64,000 nt of DNA from Synaphobranchus kaupii (GCA_029718625.1 CM056378.1:66549027-66613026), one strand, 5' to 3'; positions 42,751-55,375 are shown, counted from the first letter of the stretch. The notes: generated by a model from the letters alone, not told the origin. A program made the numbers and translations.

Positions 42751-45409
42751 GGGAGGGTCTCTGATACAGCTTCCAGCTGCACCGACCGAGGTGTAATCTT
42801 GGCTAACAAAGCTGGCGGTCCACTCTAAGTAACGTGAAGTAAAATGTAGCAAAAAACAATGTCTGGACTAAAGTAGGCTACATACAATTACTGTACTAAG
42901 GTTTCCCACTGGATTTTGAGTATTTTAAAATAGTTTATTATTTTGCAGGAAGTATAATGGCTAGCAAGCTATCTGTTCGCAATCATTAACCCATGGATTA
43001 ATCTGAAGTACAATGTAGCATTAGCACAAGAAAATACCACGGTGTGTGCATTTTGAATGTGTTGTAGCCTAGCATGGTGACCGTAGCATGTAGGCTATGC
43101 TATTGCAAGCAGTGAATGTTGATACGGTTCATGCAGTGACAATACAGTTGTTGTTAGCAGGATCTGTTAATGAGTTAACATCACTACAATAATTTTGCGA
43201 ACGTTATGAAACTAATTGCGACCCCCTCTTCAAGAATGATTGGCCCAAAACGAATAAACCCTCTAAAAGCTTCCCTTCCTATTTAGGATACCGCATACCG
43301 TTAAGCATTCATCATAAGTCCAGAGCAGCAAATAAGAAACTGGGTTTCTTATTTTTATTTTTGAGCATAAAACATATGGACTGGGTCAGGCATAATAACT
43401 AAGTATAGGCCTATGGAGTAGCGTTATCTATTTTCATTCATAGTGTAATATGTATAAACTGCTCTCAATAAGCCTGTAAAATTGCAAACAAGCCCCTGTA
43501 AATAAGACACCACTTCAAACCATTTAAGGTGGAATTATGAATAAGAAGCTTCAAATAAACTTCAGCCTCGTAACAAATGGTGCGTTCATTTAAGCTGTTT
43601 GTGTGATTTCACCATGGCATATAGAAAGCCAAATGTGACAAAATTAAATAAACAGCCTACGCCTTGAAATAAATAGACTGACTAGGCTACGAGTGGAAAA
43701 TAAATATAGTATGTGATTAAATAAATAAGAAACGTAGATAAAGTAATGAATAGACCTATATTATTTAATTGCTTAATTATTTATTACATTTTACCACATT
43801 TGGTCTTCCATATAGGTCTAGGCCTTGCCCTACAGGTTACGAACCAGTTAACACCTAAGGTTTGGGTTTGACACTGTTGTCACGGTAACTAGTCTGGCTG
43901 AATTTTGAATTTGCTTTGTGAAACCGACAATCGTGGGTTTATCCCATAATGTCAAGACTAATTGGTTTAATTGAGTTAGCCACGTATATGAAACTGGGCC
44001 CAGGGCTGTAGTTACTGCCATTGTTTACAACTCGCCGGAAGTTTTATATCGCTCGCTTCTGCATTCGCGAACATGGAAGTTTGATAAAAGTCTATTTTGT
44101 GGTAAGTAGTCTAAAGAACCTGGAAGTGATACAAAGAAGTAATGAATTGTGATGAAAGCAAAAAAAGGTAATGTCAAATCATCTGGGATAGAGGAAGGCA
44201 TTGTGATGTCATAAGCAGTGTAATAGGTTTCAGCATCCACATTCTATTGCATCGATTTTCTAAATGTGCCCATTGACTGATTTTTTTGGCAATAAAAGGT
44301 CAATTATCTGAAAAAGTGTATATGGTATAAAGCTAAAAAGTAATAGCAACTTGGAGGGTGTATAAAGGTATAATATGAGGTATGAATTGTGTAGGAGGAG
44401 ATAGGTTCTCAAAAATGGCGGAATAATAATAAGTATGGTGAATAACAAAAGGTGTGGTTTCACAACTACACCTATTTAAACATTGTTTGGCTAATAGTAA
44501 CTTTTTTAAATTTAACTTTGTTGACTCGCATAAACTTGAGATTATAACCCAATCATGTGTTGCGGATAGTTTATTTTCTGTAGCTATGTCATAATCGATT
44601 GCATTTAGATTTGCTAACGTAGGCTACTGGCACCTGTCACCTTGTGAAAGGTTTGTTTTTTCTGGCAGTTTAACCAAAGTAGCCTACCTGGCTTATGCTT
44701 TTGTCATGTTTTGTTAGCAAGTTGTCTGTGCTAACGTTATTAAGACGTAAATCAGAATTTGTTGAATAATGTTGAGTGGAGTGATTGTAGATGAGCATTT
44801 AGCTAAAATATAGGCAAAAATTGCAATAGCGCTAAAAATATTTTTTGTTAACAATTGTGTTTTGTAACGTGACAGCATAACGTTACGTGACACCATTTGA
44901 TGCTTTGTGATGGTGTTGATGTTCTCGTCAGAAACCATAGCTGCATTTACTGGATTAGCCTACTATCTATTTTTTAAGTTCTTGTGACATAAATTAGACA
45001 GTCAGTTTTTCACATGGTTTTCATAACATTCTTAAACCCTGTTCTCAAACATCTAAAAGTTACTGACTTTAGAGACCAGTCAGAACTATACATATTATGA
45101 TTTTAAAACCGTAAGATTCACTCGGTAGTTACCAAACAGGCAAATGACTAGCAATGCTAGGATGCTAATTAAACTGTTGATAAAATATGAAAATGCATTT
45201 TTATGACATTTCTGCATTTTAGCTAAGTTTTTGACATACCATTCAAGAATGTATGAGTGCTTGTGCAACATTTCTCACCTCAAAAGAATAACAAAAATGA
45301 ATATTAAAACCGGTGAGCCGGGGTATCGGCTTTGTAGTGCATGTTCATTGGGAATAAAGCCGCATTTATGTGACTCTGGACCGCATTTCCAAAAGAATAC
45401 ATATACCAG

Positions 45410-45490
45410 CATGCGACAGTCATGTGATCCTGGGCAGTCATGTGATCCTTGACCAATCAGGACTGAGTCCCCGGTTCTATAAAACTTTGA
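45410..45490 (+). promoter_or_regulatory. Promoter-like segment with CCAAT and TATA boxes
   Basis: Two direct copies of CAGTCATGTGATCCT (45417 and 45435), then CCAAT at 45453-45457 and TATAAAA at 45478-45484, about 20 bases apart. Spacing fits an RNA polymerase II promoter or an LTR U3. No downstream gene is evident; an AATAAA is near 46541, so a solo LTR is possible. Confidence 0.35.
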
Positions 45491-46852
45491 GCAAACTTCC
45501 CACTTCCTTCTTACCATTTTCACTTGTTGGAACAATCGTCTCCTGTCCATCTTCCCGGCTGGGAAGGGACAAGACTAGGATGACATAGGCAAGGAACACG
45601 CGGAGAGAACCCTTTCTCCCTCGGGTTATGTGGCCACAACGACGCTCTTTCACCCAGCTCTCAGTTAGCGTGTTTGCGAAAGCCACTAAAACGGCTAGCT
45701 ACACTGAGCTACCATCATACGGCGTAGCCTTAAAGTGACAGCCAGAGAAACGTGTGTAGCCTACGTTACCACGAACCACAAACCGCAAAGGAACCCAAGG
45801 AAACCACTGGTTGAACGGACAGAAGGACTCCAACGGCAAGTTTCCAGCAACGACTCACCAAAGGACCTGGAAGCAAGCAAGCTGCTCTACCCGCAAGGAA
45901 ACCAAGAGACAGTCCAGTCCAGTCCAGACGCTGCCAAAGGAAATAACTTTCCGGACATCATCAAAGCCATGGACTCGCCTCGAGCAACTTCAGAAAAGTA
46001 ACACTGACATGAACATCCAGGCAATAGTTAGGAAAACTTTTGTGTAATGTTTATTGTCAATGTAATTACATATTTGATTGTATCCTTTGTGTGTTTAGAG
46101 TAACGTTAACGTATAGCTCAACACATGGCTTGCAGGCTATCGACAGCCAATTAGCCTCGCATAAGCTAAAGTTACAGAGCCTACTCTAACTTACTCTAAA
46201 ACTAATTTACAATCCGCCTCCCTTTTAAATCGAGATCGGTGCATGCAATATTTCTACTAACACCTAACCCATTAGAAACGGATAGGGGCCTGGGATTTAG
46301 CTAGACGTACCTAGCCTCAATACACGCCAGGTTTCAGGCCACGTTAGCTTCATGCTAAAGCTAGATTTGTATTTCCCCCTCGAGGTACGGTCTTGTGATG
46401 TCTGAACATGTGTCTGGCGCACATACATAAATAGAACTGTGAATTCTATATGCCTCATTCTTTGTCTACACTTTGTCTACACTCGCTTTCCATATCATTC
46501 ATTGTTTTTAGGATGTTAGTTTAGATGTGTTTGTTGTTTAATAAATTGTATTTTATCAAACCTGTTTTTTGGATAAACATTTGAGCCTATCCTCCAAAAG
46601 AACTTACGCCTTCAGATTAAGTTATTGATTATTATTTTAATAGTTAACATTGAAATTCATAATCATGATTTAATAATTAATTTTATGAGACTGATTAATT
46701 ATACTTTTGCACCTAGTGTGAAGCAATATATAAATTTATATATATTCTGTACATTCATTGGTGCCTCCATGTGATGACTTAAGACATTTTAACTGTCTGT
46801 CTTCACTGCCAAATTATTAATGCACCTAACGACACTACGGCTTCTTTAACTT

Positions 46853-47030
46853 ATTGATTCCAACTACTGAATTGTAGCCTACCTGCCGCCAACCCCATAT
46901 AGCACATGTTTTTCATTACAAACCGGTGAGCTAGAGCATCGGCTTATTGAGCTTATTCTGATTCCAGCATCTGAATTTTACCTGCCGCTAATACCGCATA
47001 GCACCTGAATGTCTTTCATAACAAGGCAGA
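46853..47030 (+). repeat. Imperfect ~102-bp tandem duplication
   Basis: TGATTCCAACTACTGAATTG...CCTGCCGCCAACCCCATATAGCAC at 46853 recurs as TGATTCCAGCATCTGAATTT...CCTGCCGCTAATACCGCATAGCAC at 46956, with several mismatches. Confidence 0.6.
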
Positions 47031-48682
47031 GACCAAATAAATATTATCGTTTCAGCTCGGTAACGTAGGCTAAGTAGTGTTGGGATTCAGTCGGCTACCG
47101 GGAGAGCCCGATCGCTACGGACAACTGATAGTCTGTCGATACGGGTATCCAGCCTGCCCTGCACCAAGCTGCTAGATTAACAATTCCTAAAGAAATTGTA
47201 GGTGTATTTGCTTCACAGTGGTATCAATTGCTGGGAATGGTATAGAAAGATGGTAATATGGTAGCCTATAGTGTGAGGTGGTAATGCAGTATAATCCAAA
47301 GAATGTGAAAGTGTTCAAATATGGTGATGTAGTGGTAAGTAACGTTAGTCTAAAGAACCTGGAAGTGATACAAAGAAGTAGCCTAATGAATTGTGATGAA
47401 AGCACAAAAAGGTAAGGCATTAAGTAGGCGAACTGAGCGGCTCAGCTTCGCTCAGAGCGAAGAACGCACTTAACGGGTTGCTCAGTTTCGATCACTCTAA
47501 CGCCCCATTCACACCATCTACTCGCGACAGAGAAAAAGCGACAAGATTCCATTCAAAGCCTATGGATAACGTCGACAAACAGCGGGAGGGGTGGAGTCAG
47601 TACACAGCGTCAAATAACCTGTATGTTTATCTATCTGAAATGTTGGCTACCAATCAACTTTGTCGCATTACCAACCAATCAGATACGACATCGCTCTAGA
47701 CTGTTAAAAAAAAAAAGTGTCCAATGAGCTCCCGTTCTTTTCTGTATGTCTGAAAATCAGCTCATTGTCGCAGTCTTAAACCACCCAATTTTATCCAATA
47801 ACCATCTGTACAGCTATAGTGATGTTAGAAAACTTGAAAAGGCTTTGAACATAATATCTGAGACCGTCGGCATGTCTAGTGACTGTATTGTATTTGTAAT
47901 CAAGTGTTTACAATCGGTAAGTTGTTGGTGTAGCACCAAATGCGCTGACAACGCCCCTGTTGGATAAGTGAGCATTAGGTAAAATGTGTATTTTCTGAAT
48001 CCAGCGGTTCCAACAGTCAATGTTAAAACGTTCGGCACTCTGAATACTGAACACAAGCGATATTGCGTGCTAGATCCCCTCACTTAACATACATTCAAAA
48101 TAAGTTTTACGTTATTTAATTTAATAATTATTATTAAAAATTACAATCATCAATTAAATCGCCAAATTCTTTGATAGGTAAGTCGAACAGTAACCTGGTG
48201 GAATCAACCAACAAGCCAAAACAAGGTCTAAATCAGGTTTTAAGATTAAATAATTTTATTAAATGAAAAACAGTCAATTAGAATAATGACTTAAGATCAT
48301 GCATTCACTAATGAATGTAGGCTGACTACTTATAAATTACAAAAAGGAAGACATTAAACCAGACATTAATTTGAATATACCAGTAAAGAGAGAGAGAGCC
48401 GATAAGCCAGAAATTTCCAATATTATTTACCCTACTCCAGCTGAACAGGAACAAAAGGAAACGAACAAATAACCACCAGCACAAAAATAAAAGAGGACAA
48501 ACTTATTCACCAACTCCAACTGACTGAAGCTTCTTTCCTTCAGCTGTTATGAATACCTTATTATCCACAGCAAGGGCATCCCTGCCCTGATTGGGTTAAT
48601 GTGTGAGAAAGGGTGGGGTGGGGGGGGGTCAGACTGGCTTATCTTTGTTGTTTGTGGGGGTGAGAGTGAGAGAGAGACAGAA

Positions 48683-48699
48683 GGGGGGGGGGGGGGGGG
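48683..48699 (+). repeat. Run of 17 G
   Basis: Uninterrupted poly-G in a GA-rich tract. Another G-rich tract is at 48613-48631. Exact length is often unreliable in assemblies. Confidence 0.7.
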
Positions 48700-49036
48700 A
48701 GCAAGAGCAAGAGATGGAGGAGCTGGGTAGTTTACTTATATCTAAATATTAGATCTGAATCTATATCTAAATCTAAGTCTATATATATCTAAATCTACAG
48801 TTGTGTTAAAAAAAATAGCAGTACAACATCAGTAACCTGATGAACCACTGTTATTAGTAGTAGTGATATTTCTGCATGGCAAATAATTTACTTGTAGATG
48901 TAGTAGTGTAATAGAAAAACAACAGACCCAACTGTCATGACATGCACGCTGCTTGTTCTGAGTAATTGACTCATTCATTGAAAGGGGCGTGTTCAAAATA
49001 ATAGCAGTGTGGAATTCATTCATTGTCCTTTATTAA

Positions 49037-52025
49037 CCTCTTAATACCAAACGCCCCCTAGCAGTAACGCGGGCGTTACGGAAATTATTAAATTATACAT
49101 TTCATTAATTTAATAATATATAATAAACTGCTCACCTCAATATTTTGATTAAATATCCTTAAGATATATCCATTCCTTCTGGGAAAGTGGTTTTTAAGCC
49201 CAAAACGTCGGGATAAAACTTTGTAAATAACGTTGGAAACTCTGACCTAATTCTCAAACATGTATTGCAGCTTGATGTCACACCATAAACAATGTGCTGG
49301 TAAACTGTTCTGCTTAATTGTATTTCACAAAACTTTGGTTTGAAAAATCATTATACCTTTAGGCTTCAAGAAAAAATACTTTAAAACTTTCATACGGCTG
49401 TACATTATTTTTTTCCAATTTTAAACCGACTTGTGCTTTTTTGCATTTGATTACGACTCGTTCGGCTGTGTTCACTTTGGCGTTGTGAAACTCAGCCAGT
49501 TTCTGGAGTACCAATCCCATGGCTTAGTATATGTCAGCCAGAGTTGTTTTGAACATGTTTGCAGAGATTTATGCAAAACCGTCGTCAATTGGGTGTATTT
49601 CTTTGACTGATAGCATAATAGGCCTATCTGAAGTGGGAAAAACTGTCTTCCACCCGCCTCCACTCCGAGTATTATTTGCTTTCCATTGGGTTTTAAAACT
49701 GTCTGTCAAATATTCCAGGCAATAGCCAAGACTCTTATCTTTCAAACGAGCCCTCATTCAACACTGTAGCCGTCGTATATCAAGGAAATTCTGCCGTGCG
49801 TATAAGGAAGTAGCACCCACGCGTAATTACCGAACCAAGATGGCGCAGTGTTTTTACCTTGTAGCGTAGCTCGCTACATTCCGTTTAGCAAAGCACAATT
49901 AATTAGGTAAGGCCCGCAGTTACATTTTTTTACTTTAGACTATTTTTGATACAGTTTTTGTGTAGTTATGTCGAGATTTTTTAGGCGTTTATCCGTGCAC
50001 CAAGTGCTAGATGAACTGGATAAGCCAGAAGATGTTTTTGCCGAGGGAGACTCATCCTCTCTCAGTGACGCTGAATCCACTGATGACCGAGATGATGTTG
50101 CTGACATGTAAGTTGTTTTATCATACTAACAGTGTTATGCTATAAACGCATTGAATTTCGCCATGGCAGGTAACGTCGTTAGGGCTGGTGGTATTACCGA
50201 TTTTTCGATATACCAGTGTGAATTCACGCAATGCCATGCGGGTTCGTAATTACATTGTCAACTGTATTTTATTGTTTTTCATACAATTAATATTACAAAT
50301 TGCACATTCCAACGGTATGATAAATAATGTATGAAGTAAACTTAGGGTGTATTGTCTGTGTTGACAAACTCGCACGTGTTACGTGGCGTTGCCAACAACA
50401 CAGATGTTTGTGGAAACGGTAAGTTTGGTGTAAGCATCGAAGGAAATGTGCAATTTAGCTGCAATGCGTGAATCCCTGTGTTTCTTCTGTGAAGCTAACT
50501 AACCTTATATACTTATGCATAAAATCGGTCCCTCTCAGCTAAATTAATATAGATAGTATTACCTTTACAGTGGCAAGCTAGCAAGCAAAATTACAGGTAA
50601 CAAGCAGCAAGCTATCTATTTGTGTCTGAGATGAGCTACTAAATCGATTTTTTTGAGTGTGAAATGGCTTCTGGAAGTGTTTAGTAAAGTCATTGTTCCA
50701 CATGAGTAAATTGTTCTGTATGCAGTACAGAAGGCTGTGCAGGTAAACAAAATGGCAATTTATGATAACATGATAACATCAGGGAGTACTTGTTTATTAT
50801 TATTATTGTTGATTGTTGTTGTATAAGGGGGACTAATGGGTGGACAATTCCATGGACAGTGTTAGTGGGGTTTGTAATGATGCAGATTGCTCTCCTGAGA
50901 GAATGTGTAGTCTAAATGGCTTCTGTATGAATGGTTAAATAATCTCTCCTCACCCTCCACCCCCATGTTTTGATCCTTTGCCTTTTTTTGTTTTTAGTTC
51001 ATTTTTTTTAGCTTTTTGGACCCTGCCATTTTGTACTTTCTTTGTGTAAATATGGTAACTTCAGCAATTAGAGGGCAAGGATCTTTTTATTTGTTACAGC
51101 AGGGGTGTTTTTATTTTTTATCTAGGAAACTGGTGGACTTTTGATTTTTTATCCACTGCACTTTTAGTAGTACACCTTAGTGTACTTGTATATAGTTGAT
51201 ATATGTTTGTCATGTATAAAGTTTTGCCTCCTAAAACCCAACCCCAACGTCCCTGTCATAGGAGGTGGCAACAGAATAAAGGACAGGACTGGCTAGCAGT
51301 AATGTGTAGGGAAGTTTCATACTATTCCCATTATTCATTTGAAAACCTGTTTGCACATTCCTGGACTCATTTCTGGCTAATGGAGCTCTGGTGAAATACA
51401 CAAATTCACTGTGCTGCTACATGGGTTTTGACAGCTTTTTGTGACCTCGGGTAGTTAGTTGTGTAATATGAAGAGCAACAAGAACACGTCTAAAAATGAA
51501 CTTTTATTGCCAATATTGACAAATTATCTCATTTTTTTGTAAAAACCTAAAAAATAAATCATATTGAGACCTTTCTGGAACATTGCCATTTTTGGCACAT
51601 TTGGCACCATTTGGCACCATTTGGATAACGAAAAAGGTTCACCTGAAAAAAACCCTGTAAAATTTGAATGGTTTGAGATATTGACACCAGATTGTTACCA
51701 GAGGTAGGCAGCATATTGATGAATCAGATAGAGGAGTCATTTCCTTGATTGCATTTGTAGCTCCCCAGGTAAAAATTCTTAAACTTGAATGTAGGTACCC
51801 GTTTTTTAGTTTTTTTATATTTTCTGTACATAAATTGTTGTAGTTAAGTATCAAAAACTGGATTTCTATGAGTTCTCACTGCTTAGTCGTAATACTGCAG
51901 GTGTCTTCTTTACTAAAAGCCATGAACCATATTTGTACCATTTATAGTTTTTGAGATAACCACCTTTGTTTGTCACTAGTGAAAACAGGCGAAAATTGGC
52001 CTATTTTGCCCTCGGTAGGAAGAGG
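49037..52025 (+). mobile_element. TTAA element family B, copy B2 (complete, 2989 bp)
   Basis: Flanked by TTAA at 49033-49036 and 52026-52029. Ends CCTCTTAATACC and GGTAGGAAGAGG are inverted repeats. Contains an N-terminal coding exon (49968-50107) with a splice donor, then mostly non-coding AT-rich DNA; near 51230-51290 a decayed match to the second exon of copy B3. The catalytic domain of a transposase is not visible. TTAA plus CCTCTT ends indicate a piggyBac-like, non-autonomous element. Confidence 0.85.
49968..50107 (+). CDS. N-terminal exon of a piggyBac-like protein (copy B2)
   Basis: ATG at 49968 opens MSRFFRRLSVHQVLDELDKP, then an acidic serine-rich stretch (EGDSSSLSDAEST, DDRDDVAD) and ends in the middle of an ATG codon at a donor ACAT|GTAAGT. 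Basic start followed by an acidic, serine-rich N-terminus is typical of piggyBac transposases. Copy B1 starts MSRLFRSFSMQQVL, and B3 has the same donor in the same phase, so the splice is a family trait. Too short to stand out as an open frame. The catalytic part is absent here. Confidence 0.55.
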
Positions 52026-53009
52026 TTAACTCTATAGGCTTTGGCCCCCTAGTGGTGGGACGCATGCGGTCCAATTTTTTATAGTGTTCATATTTCTCTT
52101 AAATTCTAAATTATAACGTTAATAAAACACGGAACTTTCGACGCAAAATTGTTAAAAACAGTCACAGCCTGCGAGCACATTCGTTTATATGCTTATCAGC
52201 TCTCAGGTTACACTACAGAGCCATAAAGCAGCAGGGTGCTAATAGCCCAACCCACTTTTTTTATTTGTTTACAGCCTTCACCTCGCCGCAATCACAGGCA
52301 ATAAAATGCGTATCAATACATTTTATTTTCTACAAATTCTCTTGATAAACATGTTTAAGCAACCAAATACGATACCTGGTTATGCAGTTATAACCCTTTT
52401 CTGAAGAATCCTCAACGTTTTTTCGTAACCCATTTATCCATTATCCAGGAAAGTCTCAATTTCCACAGTGCGTACCCTTCGCTTTTGCGTTTGTACTACG
52501 TTACTACCGTTGCGTAAAAGCATTACTAGAATGCTACAGGAATGATCTAACGTAAAACACGTAGATTATCTTCTACGGGGGTTCCTGCCCTTTCAAACGA
52601 AGTAAAATATGTCATATTCAAGCGACTGTGAACGGCGCTGTATCCACGCGTAAAGACAGCCCATAGGGCAATCGGCTGTGCGCTCCTGACTGTCGAATGC
52701 ATCAGATGACGCCTGTGGCCATTTTGACTGAGTTTATCCTGTAAGGGATGGGCTGGATTGCTGTTACAAGTAAGTTTGTAGTCTATCCCGATGTATTTAG
52801 CAATGTGTAGCTTTTTTGTGAGCTGAAAAAACGTCACAGACCAGTCTTTCTCTGTACGCAGACGCGGGCAGCTGTATTGGTGCAATTGCGCTGGTGATGT
52901 CTTTGCTGCTTCAAAGTTTACGATTATTTTATACATTTATACGCGAACGTAGCAATCAACGGTGGAAAGAAGAGCGCTTATTTCACGGTTGCTCAGGTTT
53001 TGGAGGTGA

Positions 53010-53083
53010 AGAAGTGTCCCAGAGGCGAAGAAGTCTGTGTTCTGGCAGAGCAATGACTCTGGCATGGACCCGTGCCTGGACAT
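53010..53083 (+). CDS. N-terminal exon remnant of copy B3
   Basis: The frame VPEAKKSVFWQSNDSGMDPC LDM runs to a donor ACAT|GTAAGT at 53083/53084, matching the donor and phase of B2. The upstream start is unclear because other frames overlap and at least one frameshift is likely (FTVAQVLEV in another frame resembles the usual piggyBac start). Confidence 0.4.
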
Positions 53084-53110
53084 GTAAGTGTTTTTTAAAA
53101 ATATATAATA

Positions 53111-53165
53111 CAAATTATTATTATTATTATTATTCTTGTTATTATCATCATCATCATAATCATCA
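53111..53165 (+). repeat. ATT/ATC trinucleotide microsatellite
   Basis: TTATTATTATTATTATTATT followed by ATCATCATCATC in the intron-like part of copy B3. Confidence 0.8.
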
Positions 53166-53529
53166 ACAGTATGGAGCGCTATTATCTAGAGTATTTTTAG
53201 TTTGGTGATAAATGGATTCTCGCAGGAGTTCGCTAGTTTCTATGGTGTCACAGGCTGCTAAGTAGCGCCTGCTGTTTGTTTGTTTTCTAGCGTTAATTCG
53301 CAGTTTCTTTGTGCAGCAACCAACACAGGGCTAGTTGTTGAATTTACGCATGAAACGAGTTCTCATACTCAGTACTTTATTTCACGGTTCAGTCAAGACA
53401 TTACAGTATTATAATAATGTAATTTAGTTCGTGCAAGCTGACAAACAAATTCATAAATCCTAGTTAGCTACGATTGCTAATTATGTTGGAGCTAATATCA
53501 GACGTACTGTGGATGTAAGATTTTTTAAT

Positions 53530-53546
53530 GTATATACGTATATATA

Positions 53547-53612
<66 letters not shown>
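53530..53612 (+). repeat. (TA)n(TG)n(TA)n microsatellite
   Basis: Alternating TA, about 14 TG units, then TA again, about 80 bp in total. Confidence 0.9.
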
Positions 53613-53739
53613 TTTTTTTATAAAATAAAATTTTTTTTCCACTTAATTGTAATACTTGCCATATGTCTTTTTGAGATAATTTCTGTTCTCATTTTTTAGT
53701 GATTCTACTTAGTAATGTACTTGAATCTGTCTTTTTCAG

Positions 53740-53803
53740 GGAGGACAGTGAAGACACCCCTCCCCCACCTAACACCTCTGTCGTAGGAGGTGGTAACAGA
53801 CAG
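53740..53803 (+). CDS. Second exon of copy B3 piggyBac-like protein
   Basis: TTTTTCAG acceptor (53732-53739), then 64 nt encoding EDSEDTPPPPNTSVVGGGNR Q in frame with the split ATG of the preceding exon, then a CAG|GTTTGC donor. Acidic and proline-rich. Copy B2 has a frameshifted match near 51230-51275, showing the exon belonged to the family ancestor. Confidence 0.5.
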
Positions 53804-54663
53804 GTTTGCCAAATAGTGATGTATAATTCATTACTTTTGCTGTAAAAAGTCAAGTTGAAGGCTTGTTATAGATAAACCTGTTATTCTGCTGGCTTATGGG
53901 GCTCTGGTAAATCTAACTTTGAAGTACAGTGCCATTTTAAATGTAAAGCAGATTGGTTGGATAACATTAGGGTAAGTAATCCTTTTCGGAGAGGTATTTG
54001 GGCACTTTTGGGCACGCTTTGTAAGAGAATACCCTCATACACATAAACACAAAACATGTGTAGGTTAATTTTCTTCACATTCTGTATTACAAAAAATGTT
54101 TTAAAAGAAAAATAAAGTTTTCTGATGATTGACATGCCTAGACAGAAAGATATGCACATGTTTTATATTTGGCGACGTTGGAAACGTTTTGGGACACCCG
54201 GGCCCCGTTTTGGTAAAAATACCAATGCATAAGGAAAGCCTGTAGATATCTTTACCAAATTCTATACCCAAGTGGACAACATATCAGTGCACTAGTGTAA
54301 GGAAGTCTGGCTTGCTCCAGTACTTTGAAGTTGAAATATTCAGTGCTAAACTGTAAAAACACAAGGCGTTTTGTACTTTTTTTTGTTTTTTTATGTGTAT
54401 TATGTATAAACTGTATGTGACCATTTTTACATAAATTTATTCTGATGCAAATTTCTGAATGGTACAAGCCTCTTCTTTCATTGAAACTTTCAACCATGGA
54501 TGTGCAGTGAATAGTTTTTGAGATATTGGCACTTAATTGACACTAGTAAAAACTAGGCGAAAATTGTATAAAATAGGCCAAAGTAAATAGGGTTAAGGAA
54601 GAAGGGAAGCAAATGTTTCACACATTGTTATAAAATATATTTCCTTCTGAATTGCTAAGTAAA

Positions 54664-55135
54664 ATGGGCCGTTCCAAACATTGTTCGGAGGAACAACGTA
54701 ATTTGATCAAAAACTTGATTGGAGAGGGGAAAACGTATAAAGAAGTGCAGCAAATTATAGGATGCTCAGCTAAAATGATCTCAAATGCTTTAAAATGGCA
54801 ACAAAAACCCGAAACACGCGGAAGAAAACGAGCAACTACTGTTAAAACGGATCGAAGAATAGTCAGAATGGCAAAGATTCAGCTAATCATCACCTCCAGA
54901 AGATCAAAGATGATCTAAAATTACCTGTAAGTGCTGTTACAGTCAGAAGACGTTTGATTGAAGCTAAGCTATCAGCAAGAAGCCCCCGTAAAGCACCATT
55001 GTTGAAAAAACGGCATGTGCAGAATCGGTTAAAATTTGCCAAGGAACACATGGATTGGCCCAAAGAGAAATGGCGAACATTCTGTGGACTGATGAGAGTA
55101 AAATTGTTCTTTTCGGGTCTAGTGGTCTAGTGGTT
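54664..55135 (+). pseudogene. Tc1 transposase N-terminal half (copy T1)
   Basis: MGRSKHCSEEQRNLIKNLIG and TYKEVQQIIGCSAKMISNAL form the paired-like helix-turn-helix; [20 protein letters not shown] is the GRPR-like/second DNA-binding part. A later frame holds [14 protein letters not shown] and [13 protein letters not shown]. It ends around the first catalytic aspartate region, where a deletion and the junction to another Tc1 family occur. Confidence 0.85.
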
Positions 55136-55142
55136 AATTCCT

Positions 55143-55375
55143 GAATCTTGGCATTGTCATCCTGGCATATGCCCATTGATGGGATAACCTGGTCATTCAG
55201 TACATTCAGGTACTTCGCTGACTTCATTTTATTGCTGCATAACGTTGCTGAGCCTAGACCTGACCAACTGAAGCAACCCCCGATCATAACACTGCCTCCA
55301 GAGGCTTGTACAGTGGGCACTATGCATGACGGGTGCAATGGCGACTTTTTTTTTGGCCGGGCAGTGTATTTTTTA
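55143..55375 (-). pseudogene. Fragment of a second Tc1-family transposase
   Basis: On - the frame reads ARPKKKSPLHPSCIVPTVQA, GGSVMIGGCFSWSGLG, YLNVLNDQVIPSM and CQDDNAKI: the GG..M.WGCFS and second catalytic aspartate (DNAK/DPKH) region of a Tc1 transposase different from T1/T2. It is fused to T1 at about 55130-55143 around the shared words GTCTAGTGG. Confidence 0.75.

Larger units (their letters stand above)
42751..48795. other. No gene seen; 6-kb repeat-like region
   Basis: No supported coding region. Contains a ~70-bp repeat shared between 44097-44165 and 47334-47405 (CTAAAGAACCTGGAAGTGAT in both), an LTR- or promoter-like segment (45410-45490), an imperfect ~102-bp duplication (46853-47030) and poly-G tracts near 48620 and 48690. 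Confidence 0.45.
52030..54592 (+). mobile_element. TTAA element related to family B (copy B3, 2563 bp)
   Basis: Starts immediately after the TTAA at 52026-52029 shared with B2 and ends before TTAA 54593-54596. Ends CTCTATAGGCTTTGGCC and, inverted, CCCTATTTACTTTGGCC. Contains two exon-like segments (to 53083, and 53740-53803), an intron with microsatellites, and a 3' part ending GACACTAGTAAAAACTAGGC like the B2 end. More divergent from B2 than B1 is. Confidence 0.8.
48798..55135 (+). mobile_element. Tc1-like element (copy T1), split by two TTAA elements, 3'-truncated
   Basis: TA then CAGTTGTGTT at 48798 starts the terminal repeat. The sequence is collinear with the inverted copy T2 (56943 downward) through GTCCTTTATTAA at 49036. 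After the inserted elements (49037-54592) collinearity resumes at TTAAGGAAGAAGGG (54593) and runs through the N-terminal half of the transposase to about 55135, where it joins a different Tc1 fragment. T2 still has the uninterrupted TTAA. Confidence 0.85.

Noticed and set aside
42589..42852. Frames on both strands near 42.6-42.85 kb
   Set aside because: They fall in dispersed repeat family E; the other copy does not keep the frame.
45735..46047. 88-codon frame downstream of the promoter-like segment
   Set aside because: Low-complexity composition and no domain; more likely LTR leader sequence than a gene.
55112..55140. tRNA-Glu-like A box GGTCTAGTGGTTA
   Set aside because: No B box or cloverleaf follows; the words come from a Tc1 coding region and its breakpoint.
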